Source: an uncultured Clostridia bacterium (lineage in GTDB: Bacteria; Bacillota; Clostridia; TANB77; CAG-508). Taken from it: a stretch of 64,000 bases of DNA. Location of the stretch: the NCBI GenBank assembly GCA_947649935.1, contig CANSTR010000008.1, positions 1-64,000 on the forward strand, read 5' to 3'. Shown here in pieces: positions 16,969-26,749 of the stretch. Made by a program: the position numbers and the translations under genes. Each line of letters begins with the position of its first letter. Position 1 is the first letter of the stretch. The notes beneath the pieces were generated by a model. The model did not search any database, had not been told where the DNA came from, and saw nothing but the letters and a program-made list of their open reading frames with translations.

Positions 16969-16997
16969 AGTATACTATATTTTCTAGTATTTGTCAA
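16969..16997 (-). promoter_or_regulatory. promoter of candidate antitoxin RNA 2
   Basis: minus strand TTGACAaatactagaaaatatagTATACT, 17-bp spacer. Confidence 0.75.
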
Positions 16998-17129
16998 TAG
17001 TTTTAGAAATATTCTAATTTTTTGTATAGAGAAATACATGTCGCACAAAATAATTTTAAATTTCCGAAAATGATTGAAATAAAAACAAATCATTGTTATA
17101 ATGTAAAAAACGAAAAAAGGAGAATTTTT

Positions 17130-17792
17130 ATGATTGTTATTATGTTAGGTGCGCCAGGCACAGGAAAAGGAACTGTGGGAAATTTGTTGGCGGAAAAGTT
17201 GCAGATACCGCACATTTCGAGTGGGGAGATTTTTAGGAGTTATATCAATAGTGCAGATGAAATTGGAAAAGAAGTAAAAGCCTATGTGCAAGAAGGAAAG
17301 CTAGTTCCAGATGAATTGACAATCAAACTTTTGGAAAAAAGATTGTCAGAGCCTGACACGCAAAATGGTTGCATTTTGGATGGTTATCCACGTACTGTGG
17401 TGCAGGCGGAAAGTTTAGATGCGTTGTTGAAGGCACAAGGTCGTCGCGTCAAAGTGGCGGTTAATTTGAGTTTGTCAGATGATGAAATTGTTGACCGAAT
17501 CACGAAGCGAAGAACTTGCCCAAACTCAGATTGCAGAGAAATTTACAATTTGGATTTTCGTAAGCCAAAAGTGGAAAATGTTTGCGATAAATGTGGTACA
17601 AAACTGATGATTCGAGAAGACGATAGCGAAACAACGGTTAGAAAAAGACTAGAAAATTATCATGCGATTTCAGAAAATTTGATTGAATTTTACAAAAATA
17701 AAGACATTTTGTATACGGTGAAATTAAACAATGAATCGAATAAAGTGTCAAGTGATATTGCAGAAGAAATCGAAGAATATTTGAAAAAATAG
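17130..17792 (+). CDS. adk: adenylate kinase
   Basis: MIVIMLGAPGTGKGTVGNLLAEKL; zinc-lid CPNSDCREIYN...CDKCG. Confidence 0.9.
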   Translation: MIVIMLGAPGTGKGTVGNLLAEKLQIPHISSGEIFRSYINSADEIGKEVKAYVQEGKLVPDELTIKLLEKRLSEPDTQNGCILDGYPRTVVQAESLDALLKAQGRRVKVAVNLSLSDDEIVDRITKRRTCPNSDCREIYNLDFRKPKVENVCDKCGTKLMIREDDSETTVRKRLENYHAISENLIEFYKNKDILYTVKLNNESNKVSSDIAEEIEEYLKK

Positions 17793-17804
17793 AGGTGAAA
17801 ATAC

Positions 17805-18326
17805 ATGCCAAAAGCGCAAGATGTTATCGATATGGAAAATCATGCAGATGAGAAAGAATATGTTTTGAAGCAAGTGGCGCAGAAAGGAGCGTTGTTGGAA
17901 TTTGCATCTGAGGAATTGCGAAATGACAAAGAAGTGGTATTGGAAGCGATTGAAAATAACCCAGAAGCACTCGAGTTTGCGAGTGATGCATTAAAAGGTG
18001 ACCGAGATGTGGTGTATGAGTCTGTGAGCCAAGTTGGGTGGACGTATTGTTATGCCAAAGAAAACTTGCTTGAAGACAGAGAACTTCTAATGGCTGGTTT
18101 GCGACAAACAGGTCAGATTTTGTATTTTGCAACGAAAAAAATGCGCGCAGATAAAGAAATTGTTCACCTTGCTGTACAAAATAAAGGAATTATTGTAAAA
18201 TACGCAAGCAGTGAATTAAAGAATGATTTGGAAATTGGACTTGCTGCAATGGCGCAAGATAAATCCTGCTATCCTTTTCTAGGAGCGGATTTGAAAGAAA
18301 ATGAAGAAATCAAAAAATTATTATAA
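17805..18326 (+). CDS. DUF4116-type repeat protein
   Basis: Repeated LEFASEELRNDKEVVLEAI / LEFASDALKGDRDVVYESV units. Confidence 0.65.
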   Translation: MPKAQDVIDMENHADEKEYVLKQVAQKGALLEFASEELRNDKEVVLEAIENNPEALEFASDALKGDRDVVYESVSQVGWTYCYAKENLLEDRELLMAGLRQTGQILYFATKKMRADKEIVHLAVQNKGIIVKYASSELKNDLEIGLAAMAQDKSCYPFLGADLKENEEIKKLL

Positions 18327-18432
18327 AATGGAAAATCTTATACATTAACGGCTACAAACTACATTCAACAGTTATGGATTCTTAATAAAAATTGGCGAAC
18401 AGTGTAAAATAAACTGGAGGAGGCTAGGCTAT

Positions 18433-18756
18433 ATGTATAAGATTGATTATAGAGCAATGGGAAAACGTATTCGCCAAAAGAGAAAAGAAATGGATTTAAC
18501 ACAAGAAAAATTAGCTGAATTAGTTGATATTAGTCCATCACATGTTGGTGAAATTGAGCGAGGAACAAGCGTATGCAGTGTGGAAGTATTAGTTAATCTT
18601 GCGACAGCGTTAGGGTTAAATTTGGACACCTTGGTGAAAGGAATTGATGATAAAAATGTCGATAATGCTTTTTCTGAATTGTTGGGAAAAATGCCAAATA
18701 ATCGTAAAGATTTATATATTAAATTATGCGAAAACATTGCGGATACGTTGAAATAA
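18433..18756 (+). CDS. XRE-family HTH regulator
   Basis: IRQKRKEMDLTQEKLAELVDISPSHVGEIERGTSVCSVEVLVNLATAL. Confidence 0.88.
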   Translation: MYKIDYRAMGKRIRQKRKEMDLTQEKLAELVDISPSHVGEIERGTSVCSVEVLVNLATALGLNLDTLVKGIDDKNVDNAFSELLGKMPNNRKDLYIKLCENIADTLK

Positions 18757-18870
18757 GAAAGGGCTGTAAAAAACTCTAACTTTTAAAAAAGAGCGTGAGA
18801 AATTGAGTTTTTTTATAGCTCTTTTTTTGTATAAATTTTCTTCAAATTGCCACAATAAGGAAGAGGTGAT

Positions 18871-19806
18871 TTGAAAATGGATTTTAGAACAGATATGGCA
18901 GTCGAAAGACGCGATTTGTACAGAAAAGCAAATAAGATAGAAAACGAGATTGATGGCGTGGAGTGTGAAGAGGAAGAGTTAGAAGATATCCGAATCACAC
19001 GAGTGGCGGTTACGAATGAAACTGGAGAGGAGGCCTTGCAAAAGCCAATTGGAAATTATATCACAATAGATGTGAAGAAAATTCATAATATTGAAACAGA
19101 AAAAGAAGACAAAATTGTGGAAGTAATCAGCAAGGAATTGGCGAATATTGTGGATAAACACATTAAGAAAGAAGAGGAAATCATGATTGTTGGGCTTGGC
19201 AATTTGTATTCTACACCAGATAGTTTGGGCTCGAGAGTTGTGAATGAAGTGGAAATTACGCGTCACATTAAATTGTATTTGCCACAATATATTAATGCGA
19301 ATACAAGAGCGATTTCTGCGATTTCGCCAGGCGTGTTGGGCACAACGGGAATTGAAAGTGCGGAAATTATTCGAGGAATTGTCGATAAAATCAAACCCAA
19401 AATGATTGTTGCCATTGATAGTTTGTGCTCGAAAAGTGTGAGCAGAATTAACAAATCGGTGCAAATTTCGGACACAGGAATTGTGCCGGGCGGAGGCGTT
19501 GGAAATGCGAGAGACGAGTTGTCAGAGAAAACGCTGGGCATTCCAGTGGTTGCGATTGGTGTCCCAACAGTTGTTGAGATGGCTTCGATTACGAATGATT
19601 GCTTGGATTTGTTTATTGAAGATTTGCAGAAAAAAGCGGAGTCAAACGACGCGCTTAACAAACTAAAAGACGAGGATAATTACGAAAAAATCAAAGAAGC
19701 GCTGATTCCAAACGACTATAATTTCATTGTTACGCCAAAAGAAATCGATGATTTGATTGATAGTATGAAAGACATCATTGCAAGAGGAATTAATGAGGCA
19801 TTGTAA
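18871..19806 (+). CDS. gpr: GPR endopeptidase (germination protease)
   Basis: FRTDMAVERRDLY; VVGLGN-like IMIVGLGNLYSTPDSLG; IVPGGGVGNAR. Confidence 0.92.
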   Translation: MKMDFRTDMAVERRDLYRKANKIENEIDGVECEEEELEDIRITRVAVTNETGEEALQKPIGNYITIDVKKIHNIETEKEDKIVEVISKELANIVDKHIKKEEEIMIVGLGNLYSTPDSLGSRVVNEVEITRHIKLYLPQYINANTRAISAISPGVLGTTGIESAEIIRGIVDKIKPKMIVAIDSLCSKSVSRINKSVQISDTGIVPGGGVGNARDELSEKTLGIPVVAIGVPTVVEMASITNDCLDLFIEDLQKKAESNDALNKLKDEDNYEKIKEALIPNDYNFIVTPKEIDDLIDSMKDIIARGINEAL

Positions 19807-19883
19807 GAATTTTGGGAAGACTAACACCGAATTCTTTCCGAATGAATATGATACTATATAGTTTAAGTTGAAGGAGAAGACAC

Positions 19884-20375
19884 GTGAAATCGATTTGCAT
19901 AAAAACCAATAACCAGGAAATTATAGCGTATTTAATCAGCACATTTGAGAAATTACCAGTCAATGTTTGCATTTCAAACTATCGATTTAAAAAATATGAC
20001 AATGTCATTATTCATGACATGGAAAAAAACGAAGAGGAGTTTTGCGAAATTGTTACCATTGTTTTAAAAAGCGCCATCGAAAAATTTTATGAAAAAAATC
20101 TCATCAAAAAATGCATCAAGCAAAACTACTTTTATTTAAATGAAGAAGAACAAGAATATGTTTTAAAAATTAGTCATCAAATCATGAGTTTGCCAGACCA
20201 TAAAATTGGTTATAAAAATAAATTGCTAAAGCAATTAATCAAACAATATATCCAAGAAAATAAAACCATGATTTTAGATGGATTCATGAATTTCAGAGCC
20301 AAAGAATATAAGGATTTATTGGATAATATCGTGGAAGTATCTGTGGTAAGTTTTTTGGAATTGACATCTTTTTAA
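19884..20375 (+). CDS. YtxC-like sporulation protein
   Basis: ILDGFMNFRAKEYKDLLDNIVEVSVVSFL. Confidence 0.55.
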   Translation: MKSICIKTNNQEIIAYLISTFEKLPVNVCISNYRFKKYDNVIIHDMEKNEEEFCEIVTIVLKSAIEKFYEKNLIKKCIKQNYFYLNEEEQEYVLKISHQIMSLPDHKIGYKNKLLKQLIKQYIQENKTMILDGFMNFRAKEYKDLLDNIVEVSVVSFLELTSF

Positions 20376-20433
20376 AACACTTTTACAAAATAAAATTATA
20401 TGGTATAATCATTGTGAAAGGTGTGAGAAAAAG

Positions 20434-21108
20434 ATGTCAATTTTTGTAATAAAAATCATTGCTTGTGTGACGATGGTGCTAGACCATGTAAAATATGCAA
20501 TCCCGGAGACGACTTGCTTTGCAACGCGTTATTTGGGAAGAATTGCATTTCCTTTGTTCGCTTTTTTGGTGGCTGAGGGTTATTGTCACACCAGCAATTT
20601 AAAAAAATATTACAAAAGATTGACAATTTTTGCGCTCATTTCACAAATTCCATTTATGTTGTTTCGTTCTTTAGTAGGCAATTGGCAAATGCTGAACATA
20701 TTGTTCACGTTATTATTAGGAATTTTTGCTATCACCATATTTGACAAGCTTGGCAAAAAATATTATCTTTCATTGCCACTTGTTTTTGTCGTGTTTTATT
20801 TAGGAAAAATTCTTTGCGTGGATTATGGCTGGTATGGCGTTGCAGCGGTTTTTGTTTTATACTTATGTAGAAACAGGAAACTATTGCGAATTGTGGCTTT
20901 TGCCATTTTGAATTTTATTTATTATTACCCAAGATTAATCATAGATGATACAAGCTCGAGCCTTATTTCCTATTTGTGCGCTACATTGCCAGTTGTCTTA
21001 TTATTAGCCTATAATGGAAAATTAGGCAGAAAAACCAAATATGGTTATTATATTTTTTACCCATTCCATATGGTGATTTTGTATGTTGCAAATCTTTTAT
21101 GCACGTAA
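20434..21108 (+). CDS. TraX family membrane protein
   Basis: KIIACVTMVLDHVKYAIPE...RYLGRIAFPLFAFLVAEGYCHT; stop codon TAA lies in a REP-like head. Confidence 0.75.
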   Translation: MSIFVIKIIACVTMVLDHVKYAIPETTCFATRYLGRIAFPLFAFLVAEGYCHTSNLKKYYKRLTIFALISQIPFMLFRSLVGNWQMLNILFTLLLGIFAITIFDKLGKKYYLSLPLVFVVFYLGKILCVDYGWYGVAAVFVLYLCRNRKLLRIVAFAILNFIYYYPRLIIDDTSSSLISYLCATLPVVLLLAYNGKLGRKTKYGYYIFYPFHMVILYVANLLCT

Positions 21109-21129
21109 GGGCGATTATCAATCGCCCGC
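21105..21129 (+). repeat. REP-like element
   Basis: gtaagggcgattatcaatcgcccgc. Confidence 0.8.
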
Positions 21130-21175
21130 CATATGACAGATTTTATTCTTGAATATTATTTTATGGATAATATCA

Positions 21176-21199
21176 CGGGCGACTGATAGTCGCCCCTAC
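21176..21199 (-). repeat. REP-like element, inverted copy
   Basis: minus strand gtaggggcgactatcagtcgcccg. Confidence 0.8.
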
Positions 21200-21217
21200 G
21201 ATTTTTTACAAGAAATA

Positions 21218-21320
21218 TTGACAAATGTAAAATATTATGATATAAATATTTCAATCTTGAATCGATTCATGATTCAAATTACAGGCAAATTCTGCCGAAA
21301 ATTTCACAAAACAAAATAAA
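21218..21320 (+). promoter_or_regulatory. conserved rpn leader: promoter plus hairpins
   Basis: TTGACA-17-TATAAA; CTTGAATCGATTCATGATTCAA; near-identical to 7880-7975. Confidence 0.6.
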
Positions 21321-21342
21321 TAAAAATGAAAGGATTGATTAA

Positions 21343-22194
21343 ATGAATTTACTAAAACAAAAAAATGACGTGGTGTTTCATTGCTTGTTTCGCAAAGGAA
21401 ATGAAGGCATCACGAAAGCATTGATATCGTCGATTATTGAGGAAGATATTGAAGAAATTGAATTAGACAATGACCGCTATTTGTTGCAAACATACCCCGA
21501 GCAAAAGATGGGAATATTAGATTTAAAGGCAAAATTAGATGACGGCGTCATTTGTAATATTGAAATTCAGCTGGCGGACAAGGGTTACACGGAAAAGAGA
21601 TTGCTGGATTATTGGTCAAATTTGTATAGTTCGCAACTAAAAATCGGACAAAAATACCATAAACTACAAAAAACAATCATGATATTGATTGCAGACTATG
21701 ATTTTGGCGAGTTAAAGGGAATTAACAAAGTACATACGAAATGGCAAATTCGAGAGGAGGAATATTTCGAAAAAGTCTTGACAGAAGACCTAGAAATACA
21801 TATAATAAGCTTACCAAAAGCAAGAAAGAAAAACGATAAATGTAATCAACTACTACAATGGCTAGCATTTTTGGATAATCCAAACAATGAGGGGGTAAAG
21901 GAAATGAAGAAAAAGAACCAGGATATAGCAGATGCATTGTGGAAATTAGAAGAAATCAGTGAAGATGAAAAGTTAAGAAAAATAGCGGAAGTAAGAGAAA
22001 GATGGGAAAGAGATGAACTCAGTGCGCAAGACTATTGGAAAGAGAGCGGATTGGCGGAAGGAAGAAAAGAAGGTAAAAAAATAGGTGAAAGAAAGGCGCA
22101 GCTAGAAATTGCAAAGGAGATGCTTGAAAATAATATAGAAATGGAAATTATTATAAAATGCACAGGACTTGCGCAGGAGGAGATTGCAAAGTAA
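21343..22194 (+). CDS. Rpn/PD-(D/E)XK nuclease family (putative transposase) protein
   Basis: LKQKNDVVFHCLFRKGNEGITKALISSI; GILDLKAKLDDGVICNIEIQLADKGYTEKRLLDYW. Confidence 0.85.
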   Translation: MNLLKQKNDVVFHCLFRKGNEGITKALISSIIEEDIEEIELDNDRYLLQTYPEQKMGILDLKAKLDDGVICNIEIQLADKGYTEKRLLDYWSNLYSSQLKIGQKYHKLQKTIMILIADYDFGELKGINKVHTKWQIREEEYFEKVLTEDLEIHIISLPKARKKNDKCNQLLQWLAFLDNPNNEGVKEMKKKNQDIADALWKLEEISEDEKLRKIAEVRERWERDELSAQDYWKESGLAEGRKEGKKIGERKAQLEIAKEMLENNIEMEIIIKCTGLAQEEIAK

Positions 22195-22975
22195 CCATTT
22201 TGTAGAAGAATATTTGAATGAATTACCAATTTGTCCGAAATTAAAGGAAAATCCCAGATTTCAAGCGATTATTTGGCATATTAATGTGATGTTAAAACGA
22301 GAAGGGATTCCATTTCAAGAGGAACAAGCTAAAAAATGGATTGAAAATCAAATTCACATTGGAAAAAATGGCGAAGTTGGTTATATGCTGAATGCGAAAG
22401 ATAGGTATTATCCAGATAGTTATTTTTCAACAATTCAGTTTGTTCAATATGCCTATAATGGTGAGCAAGTGCAAAGACATGTGAAAGAAGTGAACAACCA
22501 AGAAACAACGATGGAAATTTTGAGTTATTACAATGAAGATGGAATTGAAGAAAAGCAATTAGTGAGTGATGAAATGTATGGTAATAGGCATTTTTTTGAA
22601 AGAGTTAGGAATAATCCAGAGTTGAGGCATGTGCAGGAATACAACATTTCATGCCCTGAAAGTGTAAAAAATTACTATGAAGAAAGAACTTTTTTGGTAG
22701 GTTTGGAAGATTTGAATCCAAATTTGATAGAAATGGACCCACTGGAAGCAAATTCGTTATTAAAGTATGGTTCGCCACCCCAATTTTATAGTGAAGTGCA
22801 AAACTGCAATTTTATGGCAGAAAAAATGATAGAAAATGAAAAGATTGCACTGCCAGAACAAACTCGTCAGGAACATTTTAATCATTATCAACAGGTAAAT
22901 AAGCAATATGGGCGTACGTCAGCTTTTGAAAAGGGATTGGCTAAATTATTTATGGTGAGAACTCATCAACGTTAA
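22169..22975 (+). CDS. hypothetical protein, N-terminus overlaps the rpn 3' end
   Basis: ORF track; no recognised domain. Confidence 0.45.
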   Translation: MRRRRLQSNHFVEEYLNELPICPKLKENPRFQAIIWHINVMLKREGIPFQEEQAKKWIENQIHIGKNGEVGYMLNAKDRYYPDSYFSTIQFVQYAYNGEQVQRHVKEVNNQETTMEILSYYNEDGIEEKQLVSDEMYGNRHFFERVRNNPELRHVQEYNISCPESVKNYYEERTFLVGLEDLNPNLIEMDPLEANSLLKYGSPPQFYSEVQNCNFMAEKMIENEKIALPEQTRQEHFNHYQQVNKQYGRTSAFEKGLAKLFMVRTHQR

Positions 22976-22991
22976 AGAATAGATAAATTGA

Positions 22992-23023
22992 AACCGCTGC
23001 TAAGAATACACTTAGCAGCGGTT
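22992..23023 (+). terminator. strong hairpin
   Basis: AACCGCTGCTAAGaatacaCTTAGCAGCGGTT. Confidence 0.6.
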
Positions 23024-23029
23024 CATCGA

Positions 23030-23420
23030 TAAAGCTTATATTAGCTTTCAGCTAAAACTAATACATATAATAGTCTAACCTAACATATATCGCTATATGA
23101 ATAAGCTATATACCACACATATTAATCAGTTGCTAGACAATAAATACACTTATCTATAACCAAATTCATCTACAAGAGACTACTATTGACCACGATAAAT
23201 ACAAGTATCATCATGACTTCGAATAAATTACCTATTATTTAACCATTTGAAAAAGTAAAACAGCTTACAAACAAATAATTTACTCTTCGCGTCCGACATC
23301 ATGCAACCTAAGGATTACTTAAGCCACATAACATCTTAGCTCGAATTATAAAAAACCAAAAAATGACCTTATATAACTCTAAGTTAGGTTAATATAAACC
23401 TTATAGAATATAGTATCGTC
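23030..23420. other. long non-coding block with internal complementary segments; possible structured RNA
   Basis: No ORF; TTAGCTttcAGCTAA; CATATATCGCTATATG; distant TAACCTAAC (23076)/GTTAGGTTA (23393). Confidence 0.3.
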
Positions 23421-23532
23421 AAAATTTTTGAAAATATACAAAAATAATTAAAAATTTTAATAAAATAAGGGGAAATTACTCCCCTTAAATTTAGTTTTGC
23501 TTCCATTTAAGTAATGGAAACAGTGTTCAGTG

Positions 23533-24210
23533 CTACGAAAGCTCTCGCTGGAACGCATAGGGCGTGAACTTGTAGTAAATGGTATTAGGATAGAATTTGT
23601 TCCTGCCAAGGGCTGCGGGCGGAAAAGCGTTACCAAAAAGAGCAGCGCCACCCAAATAGCCAGTTCCACCATTTCTGAGTTGTATAACTCTTACACGTGG
23701 AAGTTTATCGGCTTTTTCAAATAAATCATCCGCAGATTCCCCGTTGCAAATTCTCATCTGCAACTCTAAATCACAGATAACTTCATCGCATTCTCCATCG
23801 CCTATCTCTTCACACATATCCCGCATTTCCTGTTCAGTCTTGTACTCCCAGTCATGCTTGAAGATATATGTTTTGATTATGCGAGTATATCTCTTGGACT
23901 CCTCATCAGCAATTTTATTCGACTCTTCGAATCTCTTCCAATATCTCTCCCCTACATATCCTGCCTCATCGCACACACGATGAATTTTTTCTCTGTTTTT
24001 GTCAATGACATCTCTGTCAATGAGAAACCATTCGCCGACCCTCAGTTCAGCTGTAATGACCTTTTTTGAGGTTTCTTCCTTCGATGTTTTCTCCTTTAGA
24101 AGTTTTTCGTAATCCTCAAGCAAAGCTTCTAAAGGTATCAGCCGTCCATCAGAAAGTTGGACTTGCATTTCCTTTACGAGCACCTTCATCATAGTATCAT
24201 CCTCCTGCAT
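23533..24210 (-). CDS. hypothetical protein (225 aa)
   Basis: ORF track; likely start MMKVLVKEM at ~24192. Confidence 0.5.
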   Translation of the reverse strand: MQEDDTMMKVLVKEMQVQLSDGRLIPLEALLEDYEKLLKEKTSKEETSKKVITAELRVGEWFLIDRDVIDKNREKIHRVCDEAGYVGERYWKRFEESNKIADEESKRYTRIIKTYIFKHDWEYKTEQEMRDMCEEIGDGECDEVICDLELQMRICNGESADDLFEKADKLPRVRVIQLRNGGTGYLGGAALFGNAFPPAALGRNKFYPNTIYYKFTPYAFQRELS

Positions 24211-24378
24211 TATAAAAATAGTAAAGTAAAATACTTCCTATTGTTTATTTTAACACGTTTTACATAAAATGTCAAGTTCATGTAATATTATCTTTTCAAA
24301 GAAAAAAATTTTAAAAAACTTATTGACAAATGTAAAATTTTGTTGTATGATATCGAAAATAGAGAAAGGAGTACAAAA

Positions 24379-24936
24379 TTGAAATTCGAAAAAGAACAAT
24401 CCACGAAAGAGTGGTTGCCTTTTGAGAATATCTATGATAGTGGACTAATCTTTTATCAAAATTCTTTTATCAAAATCTTGAGAATTAATCCCATTAATTA
24501 TGATTTAAAATCCAATTTAGAAAAAGAAGCGATTATTCATTCCTACAAAAATTTTTTAAAAACTTGTGATTTTGATATTCAAATACTGATTCAAAGTAAA
24601 AAAGAAGATATTTCTAAAGTAATTTCCCAAATCAAAAATAATAAAGAAGATAATTCGAAAATTAAAGAAATTCAAGAAAATTATATTCATTATATCATGA
24701 AATTAAATCAAGAAAAAAATTCGTCATCTAAGAATTTTTACATGATTATCCGAAAAAAAGTAGATATTCCAAATAAACAGGCAGAAGATTTTACCAATGA
24801 AGAAGGACGAGCATATGAATATTTGAACGAATGTTATTTTAAAATCAAGGACACATTGACCAGATGTGGAAATACAATTCATGAAGTGAATTCAAAACAA
24901 GAAGTTCTAACAATATTTCATTCTTTTATAAAGTAA
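24379..24936 (+). CDS. protein resembling a stand-alone VirB4/TraC N-terminal region
   Basis: TTG start with RBS aaaggag; STKEWLPFENIYDSGLIFYQNSFIKILRINPINYDL...FDIQILIQSKK; directly upstream of VirB4-like gene. Confidence 0.5.
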   Translation: MKFEKEQSTKEWLPFENIYDSGLIFYQNSFIKILRINPINYDLKSNLEKEAIIHSYKNFLKTCDFDIQILIQSKKEDISKVISQIKNNKEDNSKIKEIQENYIHYIMKLNQEKNSSSKNFYMIIRKKVDIPNKQAEDFTNEEGRAYEYLNECYFKIKDTLTRCGNTIHEVNSKQEVLTIFHSFIK

Positions 24937-24958
24937 ATCCCAAATAAATTGAAACGAG

Positions 24959-26740
24959 GTGGAGAAAATAGAAAATTTTTTGAAAGGAACCGTCAATTTG
25001 AAAGATAAATTGGCGCCAGGTTATATCAATTTTAGCAATCCAAAATATGTGGAAATCGATGGAAAGTATTATGCAGGCTTGTTAGTTGTGGATTATGCGA
25101 GGGAATATAGCGAGATTATTTTTAGAAATTTAATCAATAGTAATGTAAATGTCAATATTTCCATTTTTTATGAAAAACAAGATGCGTTTAAAACCATCAA
25201 AGATTTGACGTATAGCATTGGAAATACTGGGGTTGATTTGAAATTTGGAAATGCTAACAAAGAAGATGTTGATTTGGCGGCGTTTTCGTACAATGATGCG
25301 AAATACATCAGAAAAGAGATGCAGGTTAACAACGAGGATTTGTATTATTTGTATACGTATTGCATAGTGATTGCGGAGGATGAAAAGGAGCTTGCCAGAA
25401 GTTTGGCGAAAATAGATGGCATTTTGCAATCGTCAGGATTTGTCACGAAAAAGGCGAATTTTAGGCAAGAGCAAACGTTTATGGCGTGTTTGCCGATGAT
25501 GGAAAATAGCAAAGAGTTAAAAGAAGTTTCGGCGAGAAATGTTTTAACACAAGGTTTAAGCGGAACGTATCCTTTTATTTCGTCGACCTTGTGCGACGAA
25601 AATGGCATTTTTTTAGGAAGCAATCTTTATAATAATTCCATGATTTTGGTGGACAGATTTAATAAAGATAAATATAAAAATGCGAATATGTGCGTGTTTG
25701 GGACGAGTGGCGCAGGAAAATCATTTTACATCAAATTGCTGATTTTGCGTTATCGTTTGCTGGGTATCGAGCAATATGTGATTGACCCAGAAAGAGAGTA
25801 TAATAAAATCGCGGAGAGTCTGGATGGGACGCTGATTAAGCTGGGTCCGAGTTCGGATACGTTTATGAATGTTTTGGATATTCGCGAGGAAAGTATCGAA
25901 GATGGGCAGGGGTATTTGAGCAGTAAATTGTTGAAATTAAGAGGATTTTTCAGCTTGATTTTTGGCGAAATGGATGAAGAAAAAACGGCCATTTTGGAGG
26001 AAAAATTAATCCAAACGTATGCGCAAAAAGGCGTTACTTTTGACGATGAAACATTATACAAAAAATCAGAAGAAGGAAAGATTTGCGTGATGCCACAATT
26101 CAAGACAGCGGATGAAATGCCAATTTTAGAGGATTTATACAACATTTTAGATGACGAGAAAGACAAATTTTTCAAGCTAAAATTATATCCATTTGTTTAT
26201 GGTTCACTCAAATTTTTCAATCATCGCACCAATGTCGCATTAGACAATAAGCTGATTATTGCAGATATTTACGATTTGGGCGAGGACAATTTAAAATATG
26301 GCATGTACATGTTTACCGATATTTTTTGGGATAAAATCAAGAAAGATAGGAGCCAAAATAAAGCAATTTATTTGGACGAAATTTGGCGTTTGATTGGCGT
26401 TACGTCAAGCGGATTTGTGGCAAGTTTTATTTATAAAATATTCAAAACCATTCGTAAATTTGGCGGTAGCGCTGTTGCGATAACGCAGGATGTTTCCGAT
26501 TTGTTTAGCCTAGAAGGCGGCGCTTATGGAAAAAGTATTTTGAATAATTGTAGCATTAAATCGTTTTTTTCCTTGGAAGAGGAAAATGTTTTGGTGCTGG
26601 AAAAATACGCCAATATTTCGGAAAAGGAACGAATTGAAATGAAATCGTTAAAAAGAGGCGAAAGCCTGATGTTTATTGGAGACGACCACATTTTGGCAAA
26701 AGTGGAAGCATCAGATTATGAAAAAAATTTAATCATATAG
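24959..26740 (+). CDS. VirB4/TraE-like T4SS ATPase
   Basis: FGTSGAGKSFYIKLLILRYRLLGIEQYVIDPEREY; LDEIWRLIG; AITQDVSDLF. Confidence 0.85.
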   Translation: MEKIENFLKGTVNLKDKLAPGYINFSNPKYVEIDGKYYAGLLVVDYAREYSEIIFRNLINSNVNVNISIFYEKQDAFKTIKDLTYSIGNTGVDLKFGNANKEDVDLAAFSYNDAKYIRKEMQVNNEDLYYLYTYCIVIAEDEKELARSLAKIDGILQSSGFVTKKANFRQEQTFMACLPMMENSKELKEVSARNVLTQGLSGTYPFISSTLCDENGIFLGSNLYNNSMILVDRFNKDKYKNANMCVFGTSGAGKSFYIKLLILRYRLLGIEQYVIDPEREYNKIAESLDGTLIKLGPSSDTFMNVLDIREESIEDGQGYLSSKLLKLRGFFSLIFGEMDEEKTAILEEKLIQTYAQKGVTFDDETLYKKSEEGKICVMPQFKTADEMPILEDLYNILDDEKDKFFKLKLYPFVYGSLKFFNHRTNVALDNKLIIADIYDLGEDNLKYGMYMFTDIFWDKIKKDRSQNKAIYLDEIWRLIGVTSSGFVASFIYKIFKTIRKFGGSAVAITQDVSDLFSLEGGAYGKSILNNCSIKSFFSLEEENVLVLEKYANISEKERIEMKSLKRGESLMFIGDDHILAKVEASDYEKNLII

Positions 26741-26749
26741 GAGGAAAAA

